Both the position numbers and the translations under genes were made by a program. Of a stretch of 64,000 nucleotides of DNA, positions 1-12,832 are shown piece by piece. Origin of the DNA: Arthonia radiata (taxonomy: Eukaryota; Ascomycota; Arthoniomycetes; Arthoniales; Arthoniaceae); assembly GCA_002989075.1 (NCBI GenBank), contig PSQN01000003.1, positions 1,926,340-1,990,339 on the forward strand, in the 5' to 3' direction. Each line of letters begins with the position of its first letter. The stretch's first letter is position 1. The notes beneath the pieces were generated by a model that was not told the DNA's origin, made no database searches, and saw only the letters and a program-made list of their open reading frames with translations.

Positions 1-2551
1 TTAAACATTAGAAATACTATTGTATAATGCCCAAGCACCAAGTATATATTATTACTAACTACAAGAACCTAATATAGTTTACGACAACTAAGGTTCTTAA
101 CTAAAGACAAGTAAGATAGTTAGAAGAGCTAGCATTATTCGACATACAGATTATATATTAAAAGGGATCAGAAAATTAGAGAGCCGACGCTCTTAGTCGA
201 AGATCGAACTACATAGCAAACAAAATGTAAGTCTTATATACAATCCTACAAGAAAATCTAGATGGCACGCTTAGACCCAACCGGGTTAGCAAACTCTCAA
301 CAATAATAAGAATAGAGGATCAGTCTAGAAGGCAAGAACTAATACAAGGGTATAAGAAAGATTAAACAACGCGAGACATGTAACTTAAAGATAAGGATAA
401 ACTCAAAATCTTTAAGAAAAAGATCTATGTTCTATATAATATACAAGAGACAGTTATTCAGAAGGCCTACAAAGAAGGCTACAGAGAAACAGCAACTACG
501 ATAGAAAAATTAATAAGAACGTACTTTATGCTAAAGCTACGAACAAAAATCGCAGACTTTATTTAGAAGTACGATATCTGCAAAAGAACTAAGTTAGAAA
601 GATACAAGCCCTACGGGCTACTACAACTATTATAAATTCCCGACGAACTATAGTCCTTACTAACGATAGACTTTATTACTAACTTACTACCATCGTTAGA
701 ACTAGGAAACACAACTAGCTACGATATAATATTTATTATTGTAGATCGATTTACAAAGTACGGATACTTTATCCCTACGCACAAGTACGCAACAGCCTAG
801 GACACAGTATTTCTTTTGTATAAGCATATTATTACTCAATATAGGGCACCCAAGGAAATTGTCTTCGACAGAGATCGACTATTTACTTCTAAATTCTGGG
901 ATGTAACTCTAAAACTTATAAAAACGAAAAGAAAACTATCAATAAGTTTTTACTTACAAACCGATAGACAAACAGAACGACTCAATTAGACGCTAGAACA
1001 GTTTTTGCGAGCGTATATCGACTATTTACAACTAATATAGACATAGTTGCTACCATTAGCAATATTTACGTACAACAATAGCGCAAGCGCTACCGAAGAA
1101 ACACCCTTTTATATTAACTATAGGCGACACTTAACATTAACTAGAGACGCTAGACTTTAGACTACGAATTTAGAACTCGCCGACACTATTTATAAGCATA
1201 GAAAGATTATTTACGACTACATAAAGATCGAACTAAAATAAATGTTATAGAGTATAAGGAATATAGCGAATAAATCTAGGTCTAAGGGACTAGACCTTAA
1301 AGAAGGGGGCACTGTTTATTTCCGTAGACAATACATTAAAACAGACCGACTATACAATAAACTCGACTATATAAAACTTAGACCATTTAGAATTGCAAAG
1401 GTACTAGAACTAGTTACCTTTAAGTTAGAACTACTACCAACAATACGCATACACAACGTCTTCTACAAGTTACTTCTTAAACTAGTACTAGAAGAAGTAC
1501 CAACAGCAGACAAGAAAAAAGTAGAGGCACCTAACTTAGACAACATATACTAGGTAGAACGAATACTTGGACACAAACAAACTTAGAACAAACTGTCCTA
1601 TCTTATAAAGTAGAAAGGATATCTAGAGTCAGAGAATATATAGAAACTAGCAGAAAACCTGTCGAGAGAACTTAGAAAGGACTACTACCAAACAAATTTA
1701 ATGCAACGAAGGAGAAAGCTACGTTACTAGGACAACCAACGATATTAAAACTTATTAGGAAGTTCTAAAGAAACGTCGAAACTAACGGCAGAATCTAAGT
1801 TACTAATAGTAAAACCCTCAGCTAAGAACTCTAGACCAGTACCTGTAACCTACGACCTATTCCACCGAGCTAAATTCTCCTTAGTACACACTAGCGCATT
1901 ACAACGAGCGCGATCAGCGGCATTACGCTTAGCCGCAGCTATCCAATTATTAACGTTAAGCAACCGAAGCTGACTCTCAGTATCTTCTTGCACGCAAGAA
2001 TACTTCTTCTGTACTCGAGCACGAGCACAAGCAGCGTTATTCTCAACCCTCTTCCTCTTTTGTTGACGGTCCTCCTCTTTAATTTAACGCCTCTCCTTAT
2101 AAAGCTCTTTACAACGTTCTCAAAGAAAGTCTACTACAACAGGTTAGCTACGAACAATAAAATAAACAAGATACAAACACACTATCTTTGCTTATTATAC
2201 GAACGTTATACACCGCACTAGACCGAGTATAGGCAGCACAAGTAACGTCCTCCAACACTAGCTAACACTTCTTGCCTTAACAAGAACAGTTAAAGTAGAG
2301 AGGCATGCTGTCTACGAAAGAACGTTCGACAGCGAGAGAGCGACGAATAGCTTATTTAAGATCTGTAGTGGAACGAGGCTTGCGAGACTTGCGAAACTTA
2401 AATATACGGCTTTTAACAGCTAACTTAGCAGAGTCCTTCGAAGAAGATATAGCGGGCAACTTACAGCACAAGAGAAAGAAGAACAGGAAATAGACAGCCT
2501 TTTGAAGTCGAAAGGTTAATCGAGGACGAATTAACCCTAGAGAGGGGCTAA

Positions 2552-3222
2552 TGTTAGAATGCGGCGTCAATATAACCTAATCTACTATAGTTAGTGTTGT
2601 ATAAGCATATAAACAACTAATTACGACTACAGAGTTACGTAACCTACTAAGACGTACTAGACGTACTAAATAGAGCTGTTACTAAACAGCATTCTAGCAG
2701 CTCTAGCAACAACCGACTAGACGTGCTAAATAGGGCTGTTACTACATTATATTCTAACAGCTCTAGCAGACTCAGAGTACAAGCTATATTATAGACTATA
2801 TAAATAGAATAGCTATCTACCTTAGTAGATAGATATCCGTAAATTTAAATTTAGAATTAATATTATCGTTTAATATTAACTCTAAGGTATTGAATCTAAT
2901 TAGTTCTTCTTGCCGTAACGCAATTAGTAAGCTACGAGCAATTCTTATAAGTATTAATACGAGGCAGGATTCTACAGCTACGTCGACGTACAAATAGAGC
3001 GACCGAGTCTCGAGAGAGCTTTCCTATGCGGCCTTAGTACAATCCTTCTAGCTTGTTTATATTACTAACTAAGTCCCTTGTTTAAGGCTTATAGTTTGTC
3101 CCTTGCTTCCTTAACCTTCTCTCTCGAGTTAGATATCTTAGTAATTATCTCCCTCTTAAGATTATATTACCCTTAATATAGAATAAGACTAAGTAAAGCG
3201 GTTACGACCGTCCGACGTTACA
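2552..3222 (+). repeat. LTR of family A chromovirus, first copy (671 bp)
   Basis: The repeat begins TGTTAGAATGCGG and ends CGTTACA, giving the TG...CA ends of an LTR, and is directly preceded by a polypurine tract. It matches 4026-4634 along its length but is 62 bp longer, because a block around 2640-2765 containing the motif gacgtacta...gctgttacta is present twice here and once in the other copy. Confidence 0.9.
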
Positions 3223-4025
3223 CTACGTTACTAGGACAACCGACGATATTAAAACTTATTAGGAAGTTTTAAAGGAACGTTAAGACCAACGGTAGAATCT
3301 AAGTTACCAATAGTAGAACCTTTAGCTAAGAACTCTAGACCAGTATCTGTAATCTACGACCTATCTCACCGAGCTAAATTCTCCTCAGCACATACTAGCG
3401 CATTACAACGAGCGCGATCAGCAGCATTACGCTCAGCCGCAGCTATCCGATTATCAGCATCGAGCAACCAAAGCTGACTCTCAGCGTCCTCCTATATTCT
3501 AACACGAGTACGCGCGGTATCTTCCTTAATTCTCTTCCGTCTCCTCTAACGATCCTCTTCCTCGATCTAACGCTTCTCCTTATAAAGCTCCTTACGACGC
3601 TTACAAAAAAAGTCTACTATACCTGCGTTAGAACACGTACATTAGATTAACTAGTATGAACGTACCATCCTTATTTGTTATACGAACGTTATACACTACA
3701 CTAGACCTTGTGTATACTGCACAAGTAACGTCGTTTAGCACCAGTTAACAGTTCTTTCTCTAACGAGAATAGTTAGAACAAGGAGGCATGCCGGTTATAA
3801 TAAGCTTGTCGACAGCTTAGAAACAACAGATAGCCTTTTTAAGGTCTAAAGTCGAACAAGACTTACGAAGCTTAGATATACGACCCTAAACAGTTAACTT
3901 AGTAGAAATCTTCGAAGAATGTATAGTAAGCAACGTACAGCACGAACAGAAGGAAAGCAGAAAGCAGTCAGCCTTTTAAGAGCGAAAGGTTAATTGAGGA
4001 CGAATTAACCCTAGAGAGGGGCTAA
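3223..4025 (+). repeat. Duplicated 3' internal region of family A, between two LTRs
   Basis: This 803-bp segment is a diverged direct copy of 1719-2551. It starts exactly at the last base of the preceding LTR and ends at the next LTR, so the arrangement LTR - short internal - LTR resembles a small internally deleted derivative sharing an LTR with its parent. It carries no pol sequence. On the minus strand it keeps the cysteine-rich then charged-helix pattern described for the antisense module. Confidence 0.8.
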
Positions 4026-4634
4026 TGTTAGAATGCGGCGCGAGTTTAACCTAACCTACTATAGTTAGTGTTACACAAGCACGGCAAGAACCAATTACAG
4101 CCAAGAAGTTACGTAACGAGCTAGACGCACTAGACGCACTAGACCGTCTAGCAACTCTAGCAACTCTAACAGCTCTAGTAGACTTAGAGCACGAGCTATA
4201 TTACAGACTATATAGATAAGATAGCTATCTACCTTAGTAGATAGATATCCGTAAATTTAAAATTAGAATTAATATTATTGTTTAATATTAACTTAAAGAT
4301 TTTAAACTTAATTAGTTCTTTTTGCCGTAACACAACTAGCGAGCTACAAGCAACTCTCGTAAGTATTGACGTAAGGCAGAACCCTACAGCTACGTCGGCG
4401 TATAAATAGAGCGACCGAGTCCCGAAAGAGCTTTTCTATGCGGCCTTAGTACAATCCTTCTGGCTTGTTTATATTACCGGCTGAGCCCTTCGTTTAAGGC
4501 TTACAGTTTGTCTCTTGCTTCCTTAACTTCCCCTCTAGAGTTAAATATCTTAGTAATTATCTCCCTCCTAAGATTATATTACCCTTGATATAGAATAAGA
4601 CCAAGCAAAGCGGTTACGGCCGTTCAACGTTATA
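4026..4634 (+). repeat. LTR of family A chromovirus, second copy (609 bp)
   Basis: Begins TGTTAGAATGCGG and ends CGTTATA (the expected CA terminus carries a RIP-type transition). Same family as 2552-3222, with one copy of the internal 62-bp block instead of two. The base after the LTR is already copia LTR sequence. Confidence 0.9.
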
Positions 4635-4660
4635 ACCAGCTAGTTGGTTAATTTCTAATA
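4635..4660 (-). mobile_element. Tip of an inverted copia LTR
   Basis: These 26 bases are the reverse complement of the first bases of the copia LTR found at 4697, 10117 and 29612. The rest of that LTR is not in the window, so the family A element probably inserted into it; the matching left piece would lie left of position 1. If so, the 5-bp target duplication would be accag at 4635-4639. Confidence 0.65.
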
Positions 4661-4691
4661 TAGACTTCTTATAGATTTAAAAGTTATAATA

Positions 4692-4696
4692 AGAAG
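4692..4696. repeat. Target-site duplication agaag, left copy
   Basis: The pentamer agaag directly precedes the copia LTR that starts at 4697 and recurs directly after the copia LTR that ends at 30118 (30119-30123). It marks the two outer ends of the nested copia block as products of one insertion. Confidence 0.8.
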
Positions 4697-5204
4697 TGTT
4701 GGAAATTAACTAACTAGCTGGTTAGCCGGAACCCCTAGGGGCCCGGAGTATCGGACAGGTCCTATCAGCTGTCTTGGTCTAAAATAGAACAAGCCTTTTA
4801 CCTAAAGGGTCGGGCCTAGTAGTCCGAGTCTAAGACAAAAAGGAGCATTGTACAACCCGTCTTAGACAGCTAGCCTATAGTCTAAAACAACATAGAATAG
4901 ACTTAGAGACTAATAGTTTTAAATAGACAGAATTACCGTTTTATATAGTAAGTTACGGGTTATCTAGCCTCTATTAAAAGAACAGATATCTAGTAAGTTC
5001 TATACGGGCCGCTAGACTTAGATATATAAGCTAGAATCTCTTTAGAGAATTTTAGCTAACAAGACAGACAATATAATAATAGCTTCTCCTTACTACTAAG
5101 TATTGTATCTGTACTAAGCCTAAGTATTGTACTAGTCTTAAGCTAGTCTCGTCTTTCTACTCTTTATAGTAGTATTCTTCTTCTTTCCTATACCCTTTTT
5201 AATA
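4697..5204 (+). repeat. Copia LTR, outer left (508 bp)
   Basis: Begins TGTTGGAAATTAAC and ends AATA (AACA in the least changed copy at 30118). It matches the LTRs at 6984-7491 (inverted), 10117-10624 and 29612-30118 over their full lengths, differing mostly by C/T and G/A transitions. Confidence 0.92.
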
Positions 5205-6983
5205 GGTTATAAGTCCGAGTTAGTATCAATTTCTTTTAAATTTCCTTTTTAGAAAATACTTTCTCTACGACATCTATCGGCATCTCTAAACGATTCTATT
5301 ACCAATTAACTCTAAATTTTTAGCTCAATTTAACTATTAGAACAGAATTTCCTTTTTTCTTCGGAAATCTTCGACTATATATTCGGCTATAGACTCCTCT
5401 TATAAGATTCCTAAACTCAAGGGCTCGACTAATTGAGACATTTGGTCGATTCGAATAGAGACTCTTTTAACTAAAAAGAGCTACGATAATGTTATAATCC
5501 CCTTTTCCGGCTATTTAGCTAGAGATATTACTAAAGCTAGCCGCTAGGAACGGTCGATAAGGGCAGCAGCCCTTATTCGACTAACTCTAGAGGACGGTCC
5601 CCTTATTTAAATAAAGTAGATCTATAACTCTCTAGAGCTTTAAAATAGTCTAAAAAGGTTATACGAATCGAAAGGTTTTAGTTCCGAGTTTTTAATTTGC
5701 AAAGAGCTCTTTAGCACTATACTTAGTAAGATAAAAAATCTTAAGCTTTACCTTGCTAAAATTAGACAATTAACGGACGATTTAGCAACCCAAGGACTAG
5801 CACTACCCAACAAGGTGGTAGCTGCCTACGTCCTTCACAATCTGACCCCCGAATACGAGCATACGGTGGCTATTATTAGCCAAAGCTACTGGCAAACGAC
5901 TAGCGATATAAGTCTACAGGACTTATTTAGTTAACTTATAGACGAGTCTCGCTGAATCCGCGGTAGTACCCTAGCAGAAAAGGTTTTTACTGCAATAGAC
6001 AATAAATCGACGTAAAGAACCAGAGAACAATTAAAACCTCTAAGTAAAAACTAAGAAAAATGCCCCTTTTGTAACAAAAAGGGGCATAAACCGGCAACTT
6101 CTTAGAAAAAATACCTAAACCTCCAGCTAAATTCCAACAAAAGCTCTAAAAATACCGATTTTTTAATGTTTTCTGTACACAGTTCCAACCTACAAGAAGA
6201 ACAATGCTTTACAGCATTACTAGACAGAGTCAATTACTCTACTAATTCTTAGATCCTCGATACAGGCTTAATAAGCTATATTTGCTCGAATATTGACCTT
6301 CTAACGGATATCCGGCCAACTAACTAGATTATTCGTTGAGAAGGGGGGAAGTTAATCTAAGCCTTATAGACAAGCAAAGTAAAACTGTTCTTTAAGAACA
6401 AAACAATTGTCCTAAATAAAGTTTTGTTTGTTAAGGAATTTAGAATTAATCTTCTAAGCTTTAATAAGCTTAGAAAGAGAGGAGGTAAGGTAACTCTTAA
6501 CTAAAACAAGTCAAAAGTTGATTGGGCCGGACAACTAACTACCGAGGAGCGGTATATTAACGGTCTAATAGTAATAGAAGCTCAGACTATCAATACAGTT
6601 CGATCTCTCTACACTATTTTTTCGAAAACTGACCTTTAACATCAACGAATAGGACATATAGGCAAAAACGCCTTAAAATAGCTTAAAAAGGTTGCTCTAG
6701 GAACAGATCATTCGGACAAATTAGGAGATAATTGCTAAATTTGCTTCGAAGCAAAGGCAACGGCTAAAGCTAGCCGAAAAACTCTAGACGAATCGGTCAA
6801 TTATTTAAAAAAAGTCTACTCAGATATTTGCGGGCTAATTGTACCGCAAACCTCTTCTAAAGGTCGATTATTTACTAGCTTTATAGATAATAAAACCCGG
6901 TATACGACTACTAAGATACTATAGTCTAAAGATTAGGTTTTTGACGCACTATTTACCTATATTACTTAAGAAGAAACGTAGTC

Positions 6984-7491
6984 TGTTTAAAAGGGTGCAG
7001 GGAAGAAGAAGGATACTACTATAAAGAGTAGGAAGACGAGACTAGCTTAAGACTAGTACAATACTTAGGCTTAATATAGGTACAATACTTAGTAGCAAGG
7101 AGAAGCTGTTGTTATGTTGTCTGTCTTGTTAGCTAGAATCCTCTAGAGGGATCTTAGCTTATATATTTAAGTTTAGCGGCTCGTACAGGACTTACTAGAT
7201 ATCTGTTCTTTTAATAGAGGCTAAATAACCCGTAACTTACCGCATAAAACAATAATTCCGTCTATCTAAAACTGTTAGTCTCTAAGTCTATTCTATATTG
7301 TCTTAGACTACGGGCCAGCTGTCTAGAATAAGTCGTATAATGCTTCTTTTTGTTCTAGACCCGGGCTACTAGGCCCGATCCTTTAGATAAAAGGCTTGTT
7401 CTATTTTAGACCGAGACAGCCGGTAGAACCTGTCTAATATTCTAGGCCCCTGGGGGTTCCGGCTAACCAGCTAGTTGGTTAATTTCTAACA
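6984..7491 (-). repeat. Copia LTR, inverted (508 bp)
   Basis: Reverse complement of the copia LTR, ending ...AATTTCTAACA at 7491. It directly follows the pentamer tagtc (6979-6983), whose inverted partner gactg is at 10112-10116. It is the 3' LTR of the copia copy that inserted in reverse. Confidence 0.9.
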
Positions 7492-10111
7492 TACCATCTT
7501 AATCGACTAGTTGTTTTAGCCGGATTGTAAGCTAATTTGAGTTCTAAACGTTAGTATTTTAGCTAAGTCGATTAGTTTTGTTAAACCGTCTGCTAATTGT
7601 TTCTTTGTAAAAACGTATTTAAGCTCTATTTGGCCTACCTGAACGTTTTCTCTAATATAGTGATACTGTATATTAATATGCTTAGATTTAGCTCGGAAGG
7701 TAGGGTTTTTTGTAAGTTCTTTTGCCGAATTGCTGTCGGTAAGTAACAGTTTTACCGGTAAAACCGGGGTCTCCGGTCTAATTTAACCGGCTTGCCCGGG
7801 CAAATATGTGCTTGCCTGGTGCGTTGGAGCCCGCCGAGTCTTTTTATCCGCAGACTTTTTAAAAGTACCCGCTAAAACGGTAGTAATCGAATTTTCTTCA
7901 AAAATCCCGGACAGTTAGGTAGCAATTAATAAGATAAATAACTGTTACTTTATAGCTTCTTTAAGGGCCATATATTTGGCCTCACAAGAGCTTAAGGCAA
8001 CCGTTTTTTGTAGCTTCGAATTCTAGCTAAGAGCTCCGTTCCTAAGTAAAAAGATATAGCCGGTAGTTAATCTCCTAGTACCGAGGTTCCCCCCCCAATC
8101 TGCGTTATAATAGCCGGTTATACCGTCTATTGAGGGAGATTTGTAGTAAAGACTAAGGTTAGGAGTTTTATCTAAGTAAGCCTAAAGGCTACTTAAAACT
8201 CTTTAGTACTCCTTACTAGAATTCAACATATACCGGGCTAGTAAGCTAGTTATAAAGACAATATCGGATCTTATCTTTGTTGTTAGATATAAAATCGACC
8301 CAATTTGTTGCTAATAATTAGAAATATTGGCACTACTAGCTTGGTTAGGATTCGGTACCAATTTTGAGCCGACGGGTTGCAGTATTTTTCCGGGCATTCG
8401 GCCGTTTTTCTTCGAGTATTTGGTTAAAATTTTAGCTAAATAAGTCGACTGATCTAGGCGAATCGTTTTCGCCGAGCGATCTCGGGTAATTTTAATTTCT
8501 AGGAACTTACTAACGTCTCCTAAGTTCTTAACCGTAAGAGTCTTATTTACTTCCTAGTAGATTCTAGAGATTATTTCGGTAGAATCGGATACAGCTAATA
8601 TATTGTCTATGTAGGCGATTAAAATTGCCTGCTTTCCGGTTCTTTGAATATAAACCGACTAATTAGATACTAGGGATTTAAAACCTATGCCCCTTAGTAA
8701 TTCTCGAAGATAGGCTTTCTACTATCGGTCGGCCTGTTTTAGACCGTAAAGGGCCTTCTTTATTCAATAAACTTTATTAGTTCCGTTAGATAGGCTAGTT
8801 GGTTGCTCGACATAGACAACTTCGTCTAACTTTGCGTTAGAATAAGCTAATTTTACGTCCCATTGCTTTATTTTCTAGTCTTTCTCTGCTACTAAGGCTA
8901 GTATAAGCCGGTAGGTAATTAAATTTACTATATTTGTAAAGGTCTCTATAAAATCGAGGCTGGGTCTTTGCTGGCAGCCCTTAGCTACCTAGCGGGCTTT
9001 AAAAATCGGCTCGCCCTCCGAGGAGTACTTAATCTTTGGTATCTAGCGCCCTTTTAGCGCTTTTCTACCTAACGGCAGCTTAGTTAATATCTAGATTTCT
9101 TAGTTAGCTAGCTCTTTGAGCTCCGACTACATTGCGTCTAGTTAAGAAGGTTAATCCTTAAATACCCTTATTTCTTTTAAGTTATTAGACTCTTTAGTAA
9201 CTGCGACTAAGGCCTGTTTAGCGTATTATTCTAGGTTATTGTAGAACTCGTTAAACTAATTTTTGTCGGCGTTTTTATATATAAAATCTATTTTCTGGGC
9301 GTAATCGATGTCTACTCGGCCGAGGTCTTCGGTACTTTTATAATCTAACTCGGTAAGAAGGTTAGACTCGTCTAGAGCTCTAGTTTAGTATAGTTCTTGT
9401 CTAGATTCGTCTGCTAGTTGTTAAGATATAGAGGAGGTATACTGTTTCTTATATAGAAGACTCCCTTCTTTATTAAAAGGTACCTTCCTATTATCTTAAG
9501 ATTTAGCGGTCGAATTTAGCTTGTTTTTGAACTCAACTTTTAGTTGTTTTTTGAGCTCTTTAGGAATACTTTTGGTTAATCGATTAACTATAGATCTCCG
9601 TAGGTCTCAAACAAATTTTTCTTCTTAAATATAGACGTCTCTTTCCTAGTAAACCTTCCGGTTATTAGGGTCTAAGAGCTTATATTAATTCGATCCGTAG
9701 TCTATTAGGATATAAGTAGTTGCTCTAGCGTCTAGCTTTTTTAATTTAGGTTCTTTAAGATAAGTAACTGAGCCCTAGATTTTAATAGTACTAACATCCG
9801 GTTTTTTGCCGTATTTTACTTCGTACAGGGTAATAAACCCCGGTAATTCGGTATAAGAGGTCCTATTATAAATATAGGTAGCTGCTTTTAGCGCTTTACC
9901 CCAATATATTTAGGGTAGCCTGGCGGTATAAAGCATTGCTCGAACTTTACTAACAATTGTTTAGTTAAAGCGTTTAGCTCGTCTATTTTGCTAGAGGGTA
10001 TATAGTACAGATATCGTTAGAATAGCTCTTTTTTGTTCTAGAAGCTGTTTTATCCGGCCTTCTTGGTATTCTTTTACGTTGTTTAAGTATAGTCTTTTAA
10101 AAGGATGCTCG
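7492..10111 (-). mobile_element. Inverted 3' half of copia pol
   Basis: This stretch is the reverse complement of the copia region from the middle of integrase to the 3' end of the internal sequence, collinear with 19700-29611 when the chromovirus at 22016-29303 is set aside. It contains no insertion and therefore shows the empty site for chromovirus B2 near 7797-7810. Broken and heavily RIP-mutated. Confidence 0.85.
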
Positions 10112-10116
10112 GACTG

Positions 10117-10624
10117 TGTTGGAAATTAACCAACTAGCTGGTTAGCCGGAACCCCCAGAGGCCCGGAATATTGAATAGGTTCTACCGACTATCTCGGTCT
10201 AAAATAGAACAAGCCTTTTACCTAAAGGGTCGGGCCTAGTAGCCCGGGCCTAGGACAAAAAGAAGCATTATACGACTCGTCCTAGACAGCTGGCCCGTAG
10301 TCTAAGACAATACAAAATAGACTTAGAGACTAATAGTTTTAGATAGACGGAATTGCTGTCTTATGCAGTAAGTTACGGGTTATCTAGCTTCTATTAAAAG
10401 AACAGATATCTAGTAAGTCCTATACGGGCCGCTAGACTTAAATATATAAGCTAGGATCTCTCTAGAGGATTCTAGCCAATAAGACAGACAATATAACAAC
10501 AGCTTTTCCTTGCTACTAAGTATTGTACCTGTATTAAGCCTAAGTATTGTACCAGTCTTAAGCTAGTCTCGTCTTCCTACTCTTTATAGTAGTATCCTTC
10601 TTCTTCCCTATACCCTTTTAAAAA
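10117..10624 (+). repeat. Copia LTR, inner (508 bp)
   Basis: Direct-orientation LTR beginning TGTTGGAAATTAACC, immediately preceded by gactg (10112-10116), the inverted form of the tagtc before the LTR at 6984. It is interpreted as the 5' LTR of the reverse-inserted copia, turned round by a later inversion. Confidence 0.9.
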
Positions 10625-12376
10625 GGTTATAAGCCCGGGTTAGCACCAATTCCTTTTAAATTTCCTTTTTAGAAAATATTTCTCCTACAACATCTATCGG
10701 CACCTTTAAACGATCCTATTACCAATCGACTCTAAATTTTTAGCCCAATTTAACTATTAGAACAGAATTTCCTTTTTTTTTCGGAAATCTCCGACTATAT
10801 ATTCGGCTATAGACTCCTCTTATAAGATTCCTAAACTTAAGGGCTCTACTAATTGGAACATTTGGTCGATTCGAATGGAGGCCCTTTTAACTGAAAAGGG
10901 CTACAGTAATGTTATAATCCCTTTTTTTGGCTATTTAGCTAGAGATATTACCGAAGCTAGCCGTTAGAAACAGTCGACAAGGGTAGCAGCCCTTATTCGA
11001 CTAACTCTAGAGGACGGTCCCCTTATTTAAATAAAGGGGATTTATAATTCTCTAGAGCTTTAAGATAGCCTAAAAAGGTTATACAAATTAAAAGGTTCTA
11101 GTTTCGAGTTTCTAATTTGTAAGGAGCTCTTTAGTACTACACTTAGTAAGGTAAAAAACCTTAAGCTTTACTTTACTAAAATTAGACAATTAACGGACGA
11201 TTTAGCAATCTAAGGACTAGTACTACTTAACAAGGTAGTAGCTGCCTACGTCCTTTACAATCTAACCTCCGAATACAAGCATACGGTAGCTATTATTAGT
11301 CAGAGCTACCGGCAAACGACTAGCGATATAAGTCTACAGGACTTATTTAGTTAACTTATAAACGAGTCTCGCTAAATCCGCGGTAGTACCCCAGCAGAAA
11401 AGGTTTTTACTGTAATAGACAACAAATCGACGTAAAGGACCGGAGAAAAATTAAAATCTCTAAGTAAAAACTAAGAAAAATGCCCCTTTTGCAACAAAAA
11501 GGGGCATAAACCGGCAACTTGTTAGAAAAAATACCCAAACCTCCGGCCAAATTCTAACAAAAGCTCCGAAAATACCGATTTTTTAATGTTTTCTGTACAT
11601 AGTTCCAACCTACAAGAAGAACAATGCTTTACAGTATTACTAGACAGAGTCAATTACTCTATTAATTCTTAAATCCTCGATACAGGCTCAATAAGCTATA
11701 TTTACTCGAATATTAACCTTCTAACGGATATCTAGCCAACTAACCGAATTATTTGTTGGGGAGGGGGGAAGTTAATTCGAGCCTTATAGACAGGTAAAGC
11801 AAAACTGTTCTTTAAGAACAAAACAATTGTCCTAGACAAAGTTTTGTTTGTTAAGGAATTCAGAATTAACCTTCTAAGCTTCGATAAGCTTAAAAAGAGG
11901 GGAAGTAAGGTAACTCTTAGCTAAAACAAGCTAAAAGTTAATTGAACCGGACAACTAACTACCGAGGGGCGGTATATTAACGGCCTAATAGTAATAGAAG
12001 CTCAGACTATTAATACAGTCCGATCTCTCTATACTATTTCTTTAAAAACTAACCTTTGACATCAACGAATAAGACATATAGGCGAAAACGCCTTAAGACA
12101 GCTCAAAAAAGTTGCCCTAGGAATAAATTATTCGGACAAATTAGAAGATAATTGCTAAATTTGCTTCGAAGCAAAGGCAACGGCTAAAGTTAGTCGAGAA
12201 ACTCCAGACGAATTAGCCAATTATTTGAAAAAAGTCTACTTAAATATTTGCGGGCCAATTGTACCGCAAACCCCTTCCAAAGGTCGATTATTTACTAGCT
12301 TTATAGACAATAAAACCCGGTATACGACTATCGAGGTACTATAGTCTAAAGACTAGGTTTTCGATATACTATCTAT

Positions 12377-12381
12377 CTATA
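12377..12381. repeat. Target-site duplication ctata of chromovirus B1
   Basis: The pentamer ctata stands immediately before the LTR at 12382 and again at 19671-19675 after the LTR ending at 19670. The uninterrupted copia sequence is seen at 6950-6975. Confidence 0.9.
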
Positions 12382-12832
12382 TGTAACGCCGGTCGCTGGG
12401 AGGACCGAACTAAGGCTCACTTGCCTTGTGTGCTTGTCGACCTTGGATAGTGGGTGTCCCGTGTGCTAGAGACTGAAAGGCAGGAGAGGCGAGACAGATC
12501 ACAGGAGGTGAGAAGGGCTTGACTGGAGTAGACAGAAGGTAAAGCACGTTACCTGAATATGGTTGAGGAACTCGTATTCAGATGTTAAGTTAACAGACTG
12601 AAGTCTATTCTAAGGTCGGCCATTAGTCTGGATATATAGTCTAAGGTACATAGGTATGTTCCTCTGTGTCCGACGGTCCCGACACTTCCTTTGTCGCGTG
12701 GTCGGGATCCTATTGCGATATAGCGACGTTGCCGACGTCGCTATGTCGGAGTCGTCGGGTATGCTGCATAACGCTCCAATGAGGCTGGTTGCGCTCAGCC
12801 TTGTACTAGCCTGATGTAGTAAGATCGTAACA
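12382..12832 (-). repeat. LTR of B1, 3' LTR in element orientation (451 bp)
   Basis: Begins TGTAACGCCGG and ends GATCGTAACA. It contains a perfect inverted repeat, atagcgacgt - tgccg - acgtcgctat, at 12720-12744. Same length as the partner at 19220-19670. Confidence 0.93.

Larger units (their letters stand above)
1..4634 (+). mobile_element. Ty3/gypsy chromovirus fossil, family A, 3' part with duplicated 3' end
   Basis: This is the right-hand part of a Ty3/gypsy LTR retrotransposon; its left part lies outside the window. Reading + strand, traces of RNase H, integrase (about 500-1300) and a chromodomain at the end of pol (about 1590-1660) are recognisable, which makes it a chromovirus. A purine-rich tract (2540-2551) precedes the LTR at 2552. 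The stretch 1719-3222 (3' internal region plus LTR) is repeated in tandem as 3223-4634. The element is broken, with many breaks. The excess of TpA points to RIP, so it is old and silent. It is bounded on the right by a scrap of copia LTR, so it appears to have landed in an older copia copy. Confidence 0.88.

Noticed and set aside
2305-2493. Short + strand open frame in the family A 3' region as a gene
   Set aside because: It lies opposite the recurring antisense module, is not preserved in the duplicate at 3788-3990, and is best treated as a shadow of it.
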